This document shows, piece after piece, positions 9,917 to 20,805 of a DNA stretch of 64,000 nt (the stretch's first letter is position 1; the number at the start of each line of letters is the position of its first letter). The translations under genes and the position numbers were made by a program. The notes beneath the pieces were generated by a model. The model was not told the DNA's origin, searched no databases, and saw nothing but the letters and a program-made list of their open reading frames with translations. Source of the stretch: Gilliamella bombi (GTDB lineage Bacteria; Pseudomonadota; Gammaproteobacteria; Enterobacterales; Orbaceae). The DNA lies in contig NZ_FMWS01000020.1 in NCBI RefSeq assembly GCF_900103255.1, positions 31,782 to 95,781 on the forward strand, read 5' to 3'.

Positions 9917-11791
9917 TTATTTTAAGAACTCATCATCTGTTAATACTCGTAATGGTTGCATATCGCTTTCACCTTTTATAACTAAAGAAGGATCGGAGCG
10001 TAAGCAAGTCCCACCATAATGACCACCAACAGTAAAAGTACATAACTGTAGATAACGATCTTCGACTTTCGGTAAGCACCATAGTTCTTGATAAATATTT
10101 TCTTGTTTAGCAAATCGACCTACTGTTTTATCAAGGATCTGTTCTTGATTATTCACTAATTGAATATCACTACCACGGCGTCCAGCTATTGGTTTTATTG
10201 CATAACCTTTTTTAATTAGGCTTTCATTGAGTTCAAATGTAGACTCTAATAGGTAACGATGATTAGGAAATAAAGACCATAATACGGGTAAAATAGCTTT
10301 ATTACTTGGAATAACCGTCCACAGTGGTTCGAAAACAGAGACTTCCGGTCGCAAAAGCACATCGAGCAATCTAACTGAATTTTCAGGATGCCATGTACGA
10401 ATTGGTAACCCTGCAATTTGTGCCTCGCTTTCTTCTCGAAGTTGCTCTAATACCGTTTCCCAAGCCCATGTCTTCCAAACACAAGTTACTTGGCGATCTT
10501 CATCATCAACAAGTCGACCACGTTTATCCCATCTTAGTCCAGTAAGCCCTCGTAAAATTTTGCTATTAAATCCCGCTTGAGTAAGTGCTGTTTGCATAAA
10601 TAATGCATGATAATTTTCTTCACTATCATTATCTTGCATAATATGAACAAAAGATTGAGCATCACTATGCTTCCAACAGTTAGCTAAAGAATTAAGCAAA
10701 CCACTACTAGGATTGGTTCCTATATTCAGTCCAGCTTGAATAGCCCATTTTTGCAAAATATGACCTGCCTCAGTATGGCAAGAAGCAGAATCAGCATTAT
10801 ATTCATAGACTTTAAAGCCTCGTTCATCCATACAAAAATCTAACCGCCCAGTAATCATTTGGTAACGGCGCTGCTGCCATGAAAGTCTTAATCTTGGCCA
10901 TAATATTTCTGGGATATTAAAATTAAGTAATAAATTATCGTCCTTTAATACTTTATCTGTGGCATGCAAATACATTAAATGTAATTCATTGGTTGCGCGA
11001 ATAAGCTCTTGTTCGGCACTTTCAGAAATAGTGAAATAGCGATAGTGATCATCATGACTAATAGCATGACCTGTCGCTGAAACATACGCACTTTCTAATG
11101 GATCTGATTCATTTAACCAATTTTTATCAAATTGACCTTGGTTTTCAATATGCGCGCTATGAATTTCAAGTAACGGTTTAGGAATTTTAGGTTGCGGTAA
11201 ACTATATTCAGTCTTGTCAGTTTGAATCATCCACCCTAAGATTTTCGTATCATCAAACGTGTCATGTAGTTGGTAACCGTCACTGGTCACTGTCATTTTA
11301 AGTTCACGAGTCCATTGCTGCCCAATTGGTAAACGCTTATGTATGACATTTTGTTCTGCTATCCGTACTTTATCTTTAAATACTTCAGTAATGATAGCCA
11401 CATGACCTGTACGGTCAAAAAAACCACCATCATCCCAAACAAGTAACGCACCAGCCTCGGGCTTTTTTTTGCTTCCGTTTGCAAAAGCTTGCAAAGGTAA
11501 AATCGCTTCATTAACAACTTTCCTTAGAAAACGTAGTGAAAAAATTTCATGCGCCATACCAACATCTGTAAAAACAATACCATAGTTTAAAAATAAAAAT
11601 CGCCTTGCAAATTCAACGCATTGCCATTTATATCCCATATATTCATAACCAGAATAGCTACGAAAAGATGCATCATTAGGGTATTGTTTTTGATCTAAAG
11701 TTTCATAATCAGATGAATAAATGGCAACGCCACCTGGCGCATACCCTAATAATGTACCAAAAGGTTCTTTATTATTGGACTTAGATGACAT
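9917..11791 (-). CDS. gss: Bifunctional glutathionylspermidine synthetase/amidase
   Basis: The 624-residue product matches E. coli Gsp (about 619 residues). The N-terminal CHAP-type amidase (about 35-200) has the catalytic Cys at residue 58 (KWQCVEF) and His at 130 (TGHVAII), equivalent to Cys59 and His131 of E. coli. The C-terminal ATP-grasp synthetase (about 220-620) includes the DERGFKVYEYNAD and GRRGSDI regions. The enzyme joins glutathione to spermidine using ATP and can hydrolyse the conjugate, linking polyamine and thiol pools in the cytoplasm. It stands alone on the minus strand between srfA and the divergent ybeD. Both active sites look intact. Confidence 0.93.
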   Translation of the reverse strand: MSSKSNNKEPFGTLLGYAPGGVAIYSSDYETLDQKQYPNDASFRSYSGYEYMGYKWQCVEFARRFLFLNYGIVFTDVGMAHEIFSLRFLRKVVNEAILPLQAFANGSKKKPEAGALLVWDDGGFFDRTGHVAIITEVFKDKVRIAEQNVIHKRLPIGQQWTRELKMTVTSDGYQLHDTFDDTKILGWMIQTDKTEYSLPQPKIPKPLLEIHSAHIENQGQFDKNWLNESDPLESAYVSATGHAISHDDHYRYFTISESAEQELIRATNELHLMYLHATDKVLKDDNLLLNFNIPEILWPRLRLSWQQRRYQMITGRLDFCMDERGFKVYEYNADSASCHTEAGHILQKWAIQAGLNIGTNPSSGLLNSLANCWKHSDAQSFVHIMQDNDSEENYHALFMQTALTQAGFNSKILRGLTGLRWDKRGRLVDDEDRQVTCVWKTWAWETVLEQLREESEAQIAGLPIRTWHPENSVRLLDVLLRPEVSVFEPLWTVIPSNKAILPVLWSLFPNHRYLLESTFELNESLIKKGYAIKPIAGRRGSDIQLVNNQEQILDKTVGRFAKQENIYQELWCLPKVEDRYLQLCTFTVGGHYGGTCLRSDPSLVIKGESDMQPLRVLTDDEFLK

Positions 11792-11990
11792 GTTATTTTA
11801 GCCTTATTAGTAAATAGCAAGATACGTTAATTACACTATGTTATAATTTTCTATCATAGATCAAAATATATACTTTAAAAAGCAATGTTTATTATTCGTT
11901 ACTTGAAGAATAGTAAACTGCCTATATATAGTGTTTATTCTTGGTAGTCGTAACGATACATCGAACCAAATAAACGAGAAAAATAAAATT

Positions 11991-12257
11991 ATGCAAAAAA
12001 CTAAATTAAATGAGTTATTAGAGTTTCCATGCTCTTTTACCTATAAAGTAATGGGAGAAGCAAAACCAGAGCTTGTAGACAAAGTGGTATCAGTGATTCA
12101 ACGCCATGCTCCTGGCGATTATACGCCATCAATCAAACCTAGTAGTAAAGGTAATTATCATTCTGTATCAATTACCATTAATGCAACGCATATCGATCAA
12201 GTCGAAAATCTTTATAAAGAATTAGGCGAAATCGATATTGTAAGAATGGTTTTATAG
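11991..12257 (+). CDS. ybeD: YbeD family (DUF493) conserved protein
   Basis: From the ATG at 11991 the 88-residue product is nearly collinear with E. coli Ybe[12 protein letters not shown]..., then [19 protein letters not shown] and a C-terminal [10 protein letters not shown]. The frame stays open 60 bp further upstream, but YbeD begins at this methionine, so I use it. The fold is a small ferredoxin-like ACT-type domain. In E. coli it sits between dacA and lipB; here the lip genes are absent and it stands alone. Precise function unknown. Confidence 0.93.
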   Translation: MQKTKLNELLEFPCSFTYKVMGEAKPELVDKVVSVIQRHAPGDYTPSIKPSSKGNYHSVSITINATHIDQVENLYKELGEIDIVRMVL

Positions 12258-12279
12258 TGTTTTACTTTTGCTAAAAATT

Positions 12280-12309
12280 GAAAGTCTTATCGGTATAGAT
12301 AAGGCTTTC
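12280..12309 (+). terminator. Hairpin downstream of ybeD
   Basis: GAAAGTCTTATC pairs with GATAAGGCTTTC around a six-base loop, 23 bp after the ybeD stop. No clear U-tract follows, so it may be a processing or 3'-stabilising hairpin rather than a strong terminator. Confidence 0.5.
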
Positions 12310-12329
12310 TGCTATACGATAAAAAATTC

Positions 12330-12367
12330 AATAAAATCAATACTCTACCTGAATGATTTTTAGTGAA
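12330..12367 (+). repeat. Dispersed intergenic repeat, family 1, copy A
   Basis: The 31-bp core starting AATAAAATCAAT and running through CTCTACCTGAA to ATTTT recurs with two or three mismatches at 32757-32787 (minus) and 56931-56961 (plus). A looser relative with the same TTTTTAGTGAA tail lies at 62697-62737. It sits between the converging ybeD and adk. Function unknown. Confidence 0.6.
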
Positions 12368-12484
12368 TATTCATCTTTATTACAACAAAAGAATTAATTA
12401 GAAAATATTATAGAATCAATGTATTTTATTAAGATATTCAAATTAGTATTGTATAAGCAGTGACATAAATTCATTCAAGATGAT

Positions 12485-12518
12485 AAAGCGCAAGATAGTG
12501 TTAACTGCCTTGCGCTTT
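12485..12518 (-). terminator. adk terminator hairpin
   Basis: AAAGCGCAAG and CTTGCGCTTT form a 10-bp perfect stem 15 bp beyond the adk stop. A short run of T follows on the minus strand. It may work in both directions. Confidence 0.65.
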
Positions 12519-12532
12519 TAATAAAAAACAAA

Positions 12533-13466
<934 letters not shown>

Positions 13467-13469
13467 AAA

Positions 13470-14936
13470 TTAGTTTCGCCCTCTTACATGCTTCATTAAT
13501 CGACGACGTTTACGTTGCTGTGATGCAGTTAAAGTATTTTTTCTACCTTCGAATGGGTTAGCCCCTTCTTTAAACTGAATTCGAATTGGTGACCCCATAA
13601 TTTTTAGTGATCGTCTAAAATAGTTCATCAAATAACGTTTATAAGAATCTGGTAGATCTTCTACTTGGTTACCATGAATCACAACAATTGGTGGATTATA
13701 ACCACCAGCATGTGCATATTTCAGTTTAACACGTCGTCCTCGAACTAAAGGCGGCTGATGGTCATCTTGTGCCATTTGCATAATCTTGGTTAATAATGCG
13801 GTATTAACACGACGTGTTGCACAATCATATGCTTCTTGAATCGAATCAAATAAGTTACCAACACCACTACCATGCAACGCAGAAATAAAGTGCACACGAG
13901 CAAAATCAATAAAATCTAATCTATCATCTAATGTCGTTTTAACTTGCTCTTTGATATCTTGTGATAAACCATCCCATTTATTAACGGCTATTACAAGTGA
14001 GCGCCCACTATTAATAATAAAACCAAGTAATGATAAGTCTTGATCGGATACACCTTCTCTGGCATCAATAACTAAAATAACTACATTAGCATCTTCAATT
14101 GCTTGTAACGTTTTAATAACTGAAAATTTTTCAACTGTTTCAGTAACTTTTCCTCGTTTACGTACACCAGCCGTATCAATTAGGATATACTCACGTTCAT
14201 CTCGATTCATTGGTATATAGATACTGTCTCGAGTTGTCCCAGGCATATCATATACAACAACTCGCTCTTCACCTAAAATTCGATTAGTTAGTGTTGACTT
14301 ACCAACATTTGGTCGGCCAACAATAGCAACTTTAATAGGTTGATTGATTAATGATTCTGTTTCATCAACAAAATCATCACATAATTCAGTTAGATCATCT
14401 AATTGTTGATTATCATCCAAGTTATTATCTTCGTTATTATCTAACTGGAAAATAGGATCTAATACAGTTTCAATTAATGAACTTACGCCACGACCATGAC
14501 TAGCTGCAATTGGATGAATTTCTCCCAATCCTAAACCATAAAAATCAGAAATCGCAGTATCGACATCAATACCATCAATTTTATTGGCTACTAAAAAAGT
14601 AGCTTTATCGCGAGAACGGAGATGTTTTGCAATAGCATGATCAGCTGGCATTGCACCAGCTCTAGCATCAACCAAGAAAAGAACAATATCAGCTTCTTCT
14701 ATTGCTTGTAGGGATTGTTCAGCCATAAAGCTTTCAACCCCATCTTCTGTTCCATCAATACCACCAGTATCAATCAAGATATATTCATGGCCCTTGATCT
14801 CAGCTCTTCCATATTTACGATCACGAGTTAATCCAGGAAAGTCAGCCACTAAGGCATCTCGAGTTCGTGTTAACCGATTAAATAGAGTCGACTTTCCAAC
14901 ATTTGGACGACCAACAAGCGCTACAACAGGTACCAT
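13470..14936 (-). CDS. der: GTPase Der (EngA), ribosome assembly
   Basis: The 488-residue product has tandem G domains, each with [10 protein letters not shown] (near residues 8 and 207), DTGG/DTAG switch II motifs and NKxD motifs (NKID, NKWD), then a C-terminal KH-like domain and a basic tail ending [13 protein letters not shown]. The acidic linker between G domains ([16 protein letters not shown]) is typical. Der acts in late 50S subunit assembly. It follows bamB by 20 bp in the conserved rodZ-to-yfgJ block. Confidence 0.98.
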   Translation of the reverse strand: MVPVVALVGRPNVGKSTLFNRLTRTRDALVADFPGLTRDRKYGRAEIKGHEYILIDTGGIDGTEDGVESFMAEQSLQAIEEADIVLFLVDARAGAMPADHAIAKHLRSRDKATFLVANKIDGIDVDTAISDFYGLGLGEIHPIAASHGRGVSSLIETVLDPIFQLDNNEDNNLDDNQQLDDLTELCDDFVDETESLINQPIKVAIVGRPNVGKSTLTNRILGEERVVVYDMPGTTRDSIYIPMNRDEREYILIDTAGVRKRGKVTETVEKFSVIKTLQAIEDANVVILVIDAREGVSDQDLSLLGFIINSGRSLVIAVNKWDGLSQDIKEQVKTTLDDRLDFIDFARVHFISALHGSGVGNLFDSIQEAYDCATRRVNTALLTKIMQMAQDDHQPPLVRGRRVKLKYAHAGGYNPPIVVIHGNQVEDLPDSYKRYLMNYFRRSLKIMGSPIRIQFKEGANPFEGRKNTLTASQQRKRRRLMKHVRGRN

Positions 14937-14955
14937 GTTTCTTCTCTAGATTACT

Positions 14956-16128
14956 TTAATTCTTTGTAAAGGCGTAAATATCACCATTTTTAGCTTGGAC
15001 AATTAAATTATTGCTTACAACTAATGGTTTAGATATTAATCCGCTACTACTCACTTGTGTTTTAGCAACAAGTTCACCGTTTTCAGCATTTAACCAATAT
15101 AGGTAACCTTCAAAATCACCAAACACGACATAATTTTGGTAGATGACAGGATCAGTTAACAAACGATGAGTAAAGTTTGACTGAGTCCAAAGTTCTCCGC
15201 CACCACTCTTAGCGATGGCCCGAACATTGTCATCCTGATCAATAACAAACAATCTATCGGTATCAACAGCAAAGCTATGAATAGATCCAAGTACTTTACG
15301 CCAAACAGTTTGACCATTACTTAAATCAAGCGCAACAACACTACCATTATAACCAACAGAATAGACTAAATTACCTTCAACTACCGGAGTAGAATCAACA
15401 TCATTTAATTTTGCTATTTCTGTAGAGCCTGATGGCTGTGAAATGCGTTGTTGCCAAATTAATTGGCCATCATTAATATAGTAAGCATTTACTCGACCAT
15501 TATCATCACCAACGATTGCTGCACCATGAGCGATAGTGGGTGTAGAGTTACCTCTTATTGATAATGTTGGAACTTCGAAGGAAACATCCCACAAATAATC
15601 ACCAGTGTCACGATTAATACCTTGAAGAACACCATTAGCAGTATGAATTATTAATTTGTTATCAGAAGATACCGGGCGAGCAAGTACTTCCCCTTTCACT
15701 GCTTTTTCCCAAACAACTCTACCGTTGAGACGATCTAACGCATAGACAATGGCACGTTCACTACCTACATAGACATATTTATCATCAGCACTTACACCAC
15801 CTGAAAATAGTGCAGTTTTACTACTGAAAAGTGTACTTTTAGATAAATTGACATCCCATATAGTATTACCGCTTGATAAATCAATTGCCTTAACTTGTCC
15901 ACTACGACTCGCTACATAGATAGCATTATCATAATTAATCGGACCTAATAATGAATAAATATGAGTATTACCAGCAGTACTATTTTTCCATACTTGTTGA
16001 ATAGAAAATTGATTATCTACTTTCGGTGACGGTGCAATTTGTACAATCTCATCTTCTTTACCGAATAAAGAACACCCAGCTAGTGAAAAAACAAAAACAC
16101 CAACAAAAAGATATTTTGATAACTTCAT
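14956..16128 (-). CDS. bamB: Outer-membrane assembly lipoprotein BamB
   Basis: The 390-residue product begins with a lipoprotein signal peptide ending in the lipobox LAGC (Cys19), followed by repeated PQQ-type beta-propeller blades (DLSNGQTVWRK, DRLNGRVVWEK, NRDTGDYLWD). Length and order match E. coli BamB (392 residues). It is anchored in the inner leaflet of the outer membrane and helps BamA fold outer-membrane proteins. It lies between yfgM and der as in E. coli. Confidence 0.97.
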   Translation of the reverse strand: MKLSKYLFVGVFVFSLAGCSLFGKEDEIVQIAPSPKVDNQFSIQQVWKNSTAGNTHIYSLLGPINYDNAIYVASRSGQVKAIDLSSGNTIWDVNLSKSTLFSSKTALFSGGVSADDKYVYVGSERAIVYALDRLNGRVVWEKAVKGEVLARPVSSDNKLIIHTANGVLQGINRDTGDYLWDVSFEVPTLSIRGNSTPTIAHGAAIVGDDNGRVNAYYINDGQLIWQQRISQPSGSTEIAKLNDVDSTPVVEGNLVYSVGYNGSVVALDLSNGQTVWRKVLGSIHSFAVDTDRLFVIDQDDNVRAIAKSGGGELWTQSNFTHRLLTDPVIYQNYVVFGDFEGYLYWLNAENGELVAKTQVSSSGLISKPLVVSNNLIVQAKNGDIYAFTKN

Positions 16129-16154
16129 TGTATAGACCCTTATAGCAGGATAAA

Positions 16155-16913
16155 TTAATTTTTACTTTCTTCAGATGCAGCTTGTTTCGCTTTAGCTTCT
16201 TGCTCTGCTTTTTCTTTGGCTGCCTGAGCCTCTTTTTCTGCCTTTTCTTTAGTAGCTAAAACTTCTTGTTCAACTTCTTGTTTTGCTTTTAAATATTCAG
16301 CTTGGTTCAACTTCATTTTAATACTTTCTTCTAAATCTTTAGTTGGTGAAGAAGTCAAAGCAACATTATAAGCACTCACTGCGTCAGCATAACGAGTCAT
16401 TTTAACAAGCACATCACCTCGGAGATCATTAATTACGGCACCCCAACTTTCATTAGTTACATTACCTAAAGATGTTAGACTTTCTTGATATTGACCTTGT
16501 TGATACTGTAAGCGTGCTATACGAATATTGGTAATCGCTTTAACAGGCTCTGAATCCGCTTTCTTTAATGCATCAACTAACAAGGCTTGTGCCTCAGGAT
16601 AATCTTTTAATACCTCAACATAAAATTTTGCTGCACGCAAATTAGCAAACACGCTATAAATAGTATCGTTGTTTTTAGCAAAAGATACTAATTCATTAAC
16701 AGAATCTGGTTTATTATCATCTAATTGAGCAATTAATTGTTCATACTTATCTGATGATGCTATCGCCTTTTCAACTTTATATGATTGCCAATAACGCCAG
16801 CCATAAAAGGCCAATAATCCAATCACAATAATGGCAACCATAATTTTCCATGTTTTAGCAAAAAAACCTTTTATCTCTTCAATTTGTTCTTCACTGGATA
16901 ACTGATGACTCAC
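16155..16913 (-). CDS. yfgM: YfgM family inner-membrane TPR protein
   Basis: The 252-residue product has an N-terminal cytoplasmic segment, one transmembrane helix (MVAIIVIGLLAFYGW, residues ~31-46) and a periplasmic region of tetratricopeptide-like helices. This is longer than E. coli YfgM (206 residues) because of a C-terminal Glu/Lys/Ala coiled-coil tail (EKAEKEAQAAKEKAEQEAK). The family associates with the PpiD/SecYEG periplasmic chaperone network. The Lys-rich tail is an unusual addition. It sits between hisS and bamB. Confidence 0.93.
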   Translation of the reverse strand: MSHQLSSEEQIEEIKGFFAKTWKIMVAIIVIGLLAFYGWRYWQSYKVEKAIASSDKYEQLIAQLDDNKPDSVNELVSFAKNNDTIYSVFANLRAAKFYVEVLKDYPEAQALLVDALKKADSEPVKAITNIRIARLQYQQGQYQESLTSLGNVTNESWGAVINDLRGDVLVKMTRYADAVSAYNVALTSSPTKDLEESIKMKLNQAEYLKAKQEVEQEVLATKEKAEKEAQAAKEKAEQEAKAKQAASEESKN

Positions 16914-16931
16914 GTTTTTCTCCTATTTCCT

Positions 16932-18209
16932 TTACTTAATAGACAAACAAGTTTGGACAATATCTGCTTGTGCCACTTCAACTTGTTCGCCTGTTTGTAA
17001 ATTTTTAATCATTACTGTCTGATTAGCTAATTCATTTTCACCAATAATAACTGCTATCTTAGCACCTAATTTATCTGCTTTGGTAAATTGTTTCTTAAAA
17101 TTACTGCTACCATAATTTGTCATGATTCGCCAATCAGGTAGACCATCACGCAATTGCTCTGCAACACTTTGAGCAACTGAAATGGTTTTTTCATCACCAG
17201 AGGTGATCATATAAATATCAATCGAATTATCACCATTAAATGATGGATTAACCGCTTGAACTAATAATACTAAACGTTCAACTCCCATTGCAAAACCAAC
17301 TGCTGGTGTTGGTTTTCCTCCAAGTTGGCCTACAAGACCATCATATCGTCCACCACCGCAAACGGTTCCCTGTGCCCCTAGGCTGTTAGTTACCCATTCA
17401 AAAACTGTTCGATTATAGTAATCCAAACCGCGTACTAATCTTTGATTAATATTATATTCTATCCCAGCACTATCCAATAGTCGGCATAAGTTTTCGAAGT
17501 GAATTTTGGACTCCTCATCTAAATAATCAAACAATTTTGGAGCTTGATTCAGCAGCTCTTGAACAACTGGATTTTTTGAATCAAGTATGCGCAACGGATT
17601 AGTATACATTCTACGTAAACAATCTTCATCCAATTTATCTTTATATTGTTCAAGAAAAGTAACTAATGCATTTCGATAGTTGACCCTAGCCTCAAGCGAA
17701 CCAATTGAATTAAGTTCAAGAGAAGTATGCTGTTCGATACCAAGTGCTCTCCAAAAACGAGCCGTTAATAAAATCAGCTCGGCGTCAATATTGGGCCCTT
17801 CAAGTCCAAAGACTTCAACACCAAATTGATGAAATTGACGATAACGCCCTTTTTGTGGTTTTTCGTAACGAAATGCCGGTCCTAAATACCAAAGGCGTTG
17901 TTCTTGATTATAAAAAAGTCCGTGCTCAATTCCTGCACGAACACAACCTGCAGTAATTTCTGGGCGTAAAGTAATGCTTTCATCATTTCGATCATTGAAA
18001 GTATACATCTCTTTTTCAACAATATCGGTGATTTCTCCGACCGCTCGCTTAAATAGTGCGGTATCTTCAACAATAGGCGTTCTAATTTCGTTGTAGCCAT
18101 AACTGTTTAGTACACCTTTAACGATTTTTTCAATCTGTTGCCAACTTGCACTATCTGTTGGGAGTAAATCGTTCATCCCTCGTATAGATTGGATCTTTTT
18201 CTCTGTCAT
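16932..18209 (-). CDS. hisS: Histidyl-tRNA synthetase
   Basis: The 425 residues nearly equal E. coli HisRS (424). Class II motif 2 ([17 protein letters not shown]) and the histidine-specific [15 protein letters not shown] and GGGRYDGL motifs are intact, followed by a C-terminal anticodon-binding domain. It charges tRNA-His in the cytoplasm. The gene follows ispG by 24 bp and precedes yfgM, as in enterobacteria. Confidence 0.98.
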   Translation of the reverse strand: MTEKKIQSIRGMNDLLPTDSASWQQIEKIVKGVLNSYGYNEIRTPIVEDTALFKRAVGEITDIVEKEMYTFNDRNDESITLRPEITAGCVRAGIEHGLFYNQEQRLWYLGPAFRYEKPQKGRYRQFHQFGVEVFGLEGPNIDAELILLTARFWRALGIEQHTSLELNSIGSLEARVNYRNALVTFLEQYKDKLDEDCLRRMYTNPLRILDSKNPVVQELLNQAPKLFDYLDEESKIHFENLCRLLDSAGIEYNINQRLVRGLDYYNRTVFEWVTNSLGAQGTVCGGGRYDGLVGQLGGKPTPAVGFAMGVERLVLLVQAVNPSFNGDNSIDIYMITSGDEKTISVAQSVAEQLRDGLPDWRIMTNYGSSNFKKQFTKADKLGAKIAVIIGENELANQTVMIKNLQTGEQVEVAQADIVQTCLSIK

Positions 18210-18233
18210 TTATTTATTCACTATCTAATAAAA

Positions 18234-19343
18234 TTATAATTCAGTTGCTGCAATTCTGTTTTTCAATATTAATGCTTTAGCACGAATTCTAGCTTCTAAC
18301 TCATCAATCATTTGTTCATTATCAATACGACCAATACGTACACCATCTTCATAAAAACCACTTTTGTTATGACCGCCAGCAACTCCCATAGTTGAAGCTA
18401 ATGCCTCCCCAGGACCGTTAACCACACAACCAATAATTGATACATCCATCGGTGTAATAATATCTTCTAATCGCTGTTCTAATGTATTGACTGTATTAAT
18501 CACATCAAACTCTTGACGAGAACAGGTTGGACAGGCAATAAAATTAATGCCACGAGACCGTATACGCAGCGATTTTAAAATATCAAATCCAACTTTCACT
18601 TCTTCTGTAGGATCAGCAGCTAAGGAAACTCGAAGTGTATCGCCAATGCCTTCTGATAGCAATAATCCCAATCCTATGGCCGATTTAATAGCACCACTTC
18701 GAACACCGCCTGCTTCAGTTATACCTAGATGTAATGGTTGCTTTATTTGCTTAGCTAACAATCGATAAGCATCAACTGCAGTAAACACATCAGATGCTTT
18801 TACACTGACTTTAAACTGATCAAAATTAAGTCGATCAAGTATATCGACATGGCGCATCGCTGATTCAACTATCGCTTTTGGTGTAGGTTCACCATACTTT
18901 TCTTGAATATCTTTTTCTAGAGAACCAGAATTAACACCGATTCGTATCGGAATATTTTTATCTTTAGCACAATCAACAACAGCTCGAATTCTTGATTCAT
19001 TACCTATGTTGCCAGGATTGATTCTTAAGCAATCAACGCCATATTCAGCAACTTTTAATGCAATACGATAATCAAAATGAATATCAGCAATGAGTGGAAC
19101 TTTTGCCTGCTGCTTAATAAATTTAAAAGCTTCAGCTGCATCCTCTGTAGGTATAGAAACACGCACAATATCTACACCAACACGTTCAAGTGCTTGAATT
19201 TGGGCTACTGTTTTTTCTACATCTGTGGTTCGAGTATTTGTCATTGATTGAACTGCAATCGGAGCTCCACTACCAATAGGAACATTGCCGACATAAATTC
19301 GGGTAGATTCTCGTCTAACAATTGGTGAATCTTGATGACTCAT
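18234..19343 (-). CDS. ispG: 4-hydroxy-3-methylbut-2-enyl-diphosphate synthase (flavodoxin)
   Basis: The 369-residue product matches E. coli IspG (372). The [4Fe-4S] ligands are visible in [10 protein letters not shown] and CVVNGPGEA with a downstream Glu, and the TIM-barrel start [16 protein letters not shown] is conserved. It converts MEcPP to HMBPP in the MEP isoprenoid pathway, the same pathway as dxr at 36.7 kb. It is the second gene of the rodZ-ispG-hisS block. Confidence 0.98.
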   Translation of the reverse strand: MSHQDSPIVRRESTRIYVGNVPIGSGAPIAVQSMTNTRTTDVEKTVAQIQALERVGVDIVRVSIPTEDAAEAFKFIKQQAKVPLIADIHFDYRIALKVAEYGVDCLRINPGNIGNESRIRAVVDCAKDKNIPIRIGVNSGSLEKDIQEKYGEPTPKAIVESAMRHVDILDRLNFDQFKVSVKASDVFTAVDAYRLLAKQIKQPLHLGITEAGGVRSGAIKSAIGLGLLLSEGIGDTLRVSLAADPTEEVKVGFDILKSLRIRSRGINFIACPTCSRQEFDVINTVNTLEQRLEDIITPMDVSIIGCVVNGPGEALASTMGVAGGHNKSGFYEDGVRIGRIDNEQMIDELEARIRAKALILKNRIAATEL

Positions 19344-19427
19344 ACATATTTAACCATTTTACAAAATAACTAGTAATGATCTTAACAAGATTTAAGACAA
19401 ATGTCTGTATGAGAATAAGAAAATTTG

Positions 19428-19871
19428 CTAACTATTAACACGAGTAGCTGAGGCTGGAGAAATATAATGACTTACTTCAATAAGATTACTTTTATTATCT
19501 TTATTGGCATAATATAAAATTACACCAAGCGCACAAAGAATTATAAATATTCCCCAAAAAATAAAAGGAGCTTTTCTAGTTCTTTTTGTTTTAAATGCTT
19601 GCGTTTGAACTTTCTTTTGTTGAGACTTAGATTGTTTAGTTAATTCATCGAAATACGGTTGATAGTGTTCTGATGATAAGCCAACAATTTCGGCATAAGA
19701 ACGAATATAACCTTTTACAAAAACAAGTGGGGCGTGAGGTAATTGGTCATTTTCGATATCAACAATTACTGTCTTTCGCACATGAATTTTATTGGCAATA
19801 TCATCTTGAGTTAAACCCATTTGTTCTCGTAAATCAACGAGCATCACTCCTAATGAAATATTATCCATCAT
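19428..19871 (-). CDS. rodZ: Short RodZ-like protein (HTH plus one membrane helix, no periplasmic domain)
   Basis: Position directly before ispG and an N-terminal Xre-type HTH (LREQMGLTQDDIANKIHVRKTVI, given here in part; then KGYIRSYAEIVGL) identify RodZ. After a basic stretch (KTKRTRKAPF) there is one transmembrane helix near residues 108-125 and then only about 20 residues. E. coli RodZ has 337 residues with a long periplasmic domain; this one has 147. The cytoplasmic HTH that binds MreB is kept, the periplasmic part is lost. The alternative start one codon later (MDN) is equally possible. It may be a truncation fixed in the lineage. Confidence 0.85.
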   Translation of the reverse strand: MMDNISLGVMLVDLREQMGLTQDDIANKIHVRKTVIVDIENDQLPHAPLVFVKGYIRSYAEIVGLSSEHYQPYFDELTKQSKSQQKKVQTQAFKTKRTRKAPFIFWGIFIILCALGVILYYANKDNKSNLIEVSHYISPASATRVNS

Positions 19872-19934
19872 ACCCTCATTTAATACTAATCGTTAGCTAA
19901 TTTAATCTTTACAAACAGTTACATATTTTTACAA

Positions 19935-20801
19935 TTAATCAATTTTATTTGCATTAAACCATTGTGCTGGTTTTTCAATTTCATTTTGAGCTGCAACTAA
20001 TTGTAATTCATATTCATCTTGTTTTAAGGTTTCAAGCATAACCGCATACACGGCCGAAGTAGTATGTTCTAAAGATTCAACCAATGATTTCCCAAGTAAA
20101 ACATTAGCTAAAAAAAGTCCACTTGTCATATCACCAACACCAACGGGTTGTCTTACACCAAAGTCAACTAGTGGTCGGTCAATATGCCATGCTTCTTCGC
20201 TAGTTACAAGCAACATTTCAAAGCGATCAATTTTATATCCAGCTCTGCTTAAATGTTTAACTAAAATCGCTTTAGGCCCTTTTTTACATAACTCTCGACA
20301 AGCTAAAATTGCTTCATCAACATTATTAATACGTTGTTTTCCATTAAGCTCTTCAAGTTCCAAAATATTGGGTGCCATCATATCAGCCATAGGCAATGCT
20401 GTATTGCATAAAAACTCAGAAACACCTGGTGCAACAAAACATCCTTTTTCAGGATGTCCCATTACAGGATCGCAAAAGTAAATAGCATTAGGATTAACAG
20501 CTTTTACTTTTTTAACTATTTCAATAATTGCATTACCTTGTTCAGGTGATCCCATATAACCACTTAATACTGCATCACACCGTTTCAATTCATCAATTTC
20601 ATTAATTCCATCAGCAATTTCGCTTAAATGCGATGCAGACATTACCGTTCCAGTCCATTGTCGATATTGAGTATGATTAGAAAATTGTACGGTGTTTAAA
20701 GGCCAAACATTTACGCCTATTCGACGCATAGGAAATACAGCCGCACTATTCCCTGCATGACCAAATACAACATGTGACTGAATCGATAAAATATTTCTCA
20801 T
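19935..20801 (-). CDS. pdxY: Pyridoxal kinase PdxY
   Basis: The 288 residues match E. coli PdxY (287). It begins [25 protein letters not shown], a PdxY signature given here in part, and has the ribokinase-type [15 protein letters not shown] motif with the catalytic Asp. It phosphorylates pyridoxal in vitamin B6 salvage. It lies 4 bp after tyrS, the same pairing as in E. coli, so it is probably co-transcribed. Confidence 0.96.
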   Translation of the reverse strand: MRNILSIQSHVVFGHAGNSAAVFPMRRIGVNVWPLNTVQFSNHTQYRQWTGTVMSASHLSEIADGINEIDELKRCDAVLSGYMGSPEQGNAIIEIVKKVKAVNPNAIYFCDPVMGHPEKGCFVAPGVSEFLCNTALPMADMMAPNILELEELNGKQRINNVDEAILACRELCKKGPKAILVKHLSRAGYKIDRFEMLLVTSEEAWHIDRPLVDFGVRQPVGVGDMTSGLFLANVLLGKSLVESLEHTTSAVYAVMLETLKQDEYELQLVAAQNEIEKPAQWFNANKID

Positions 20802-20805
20802 GAAA

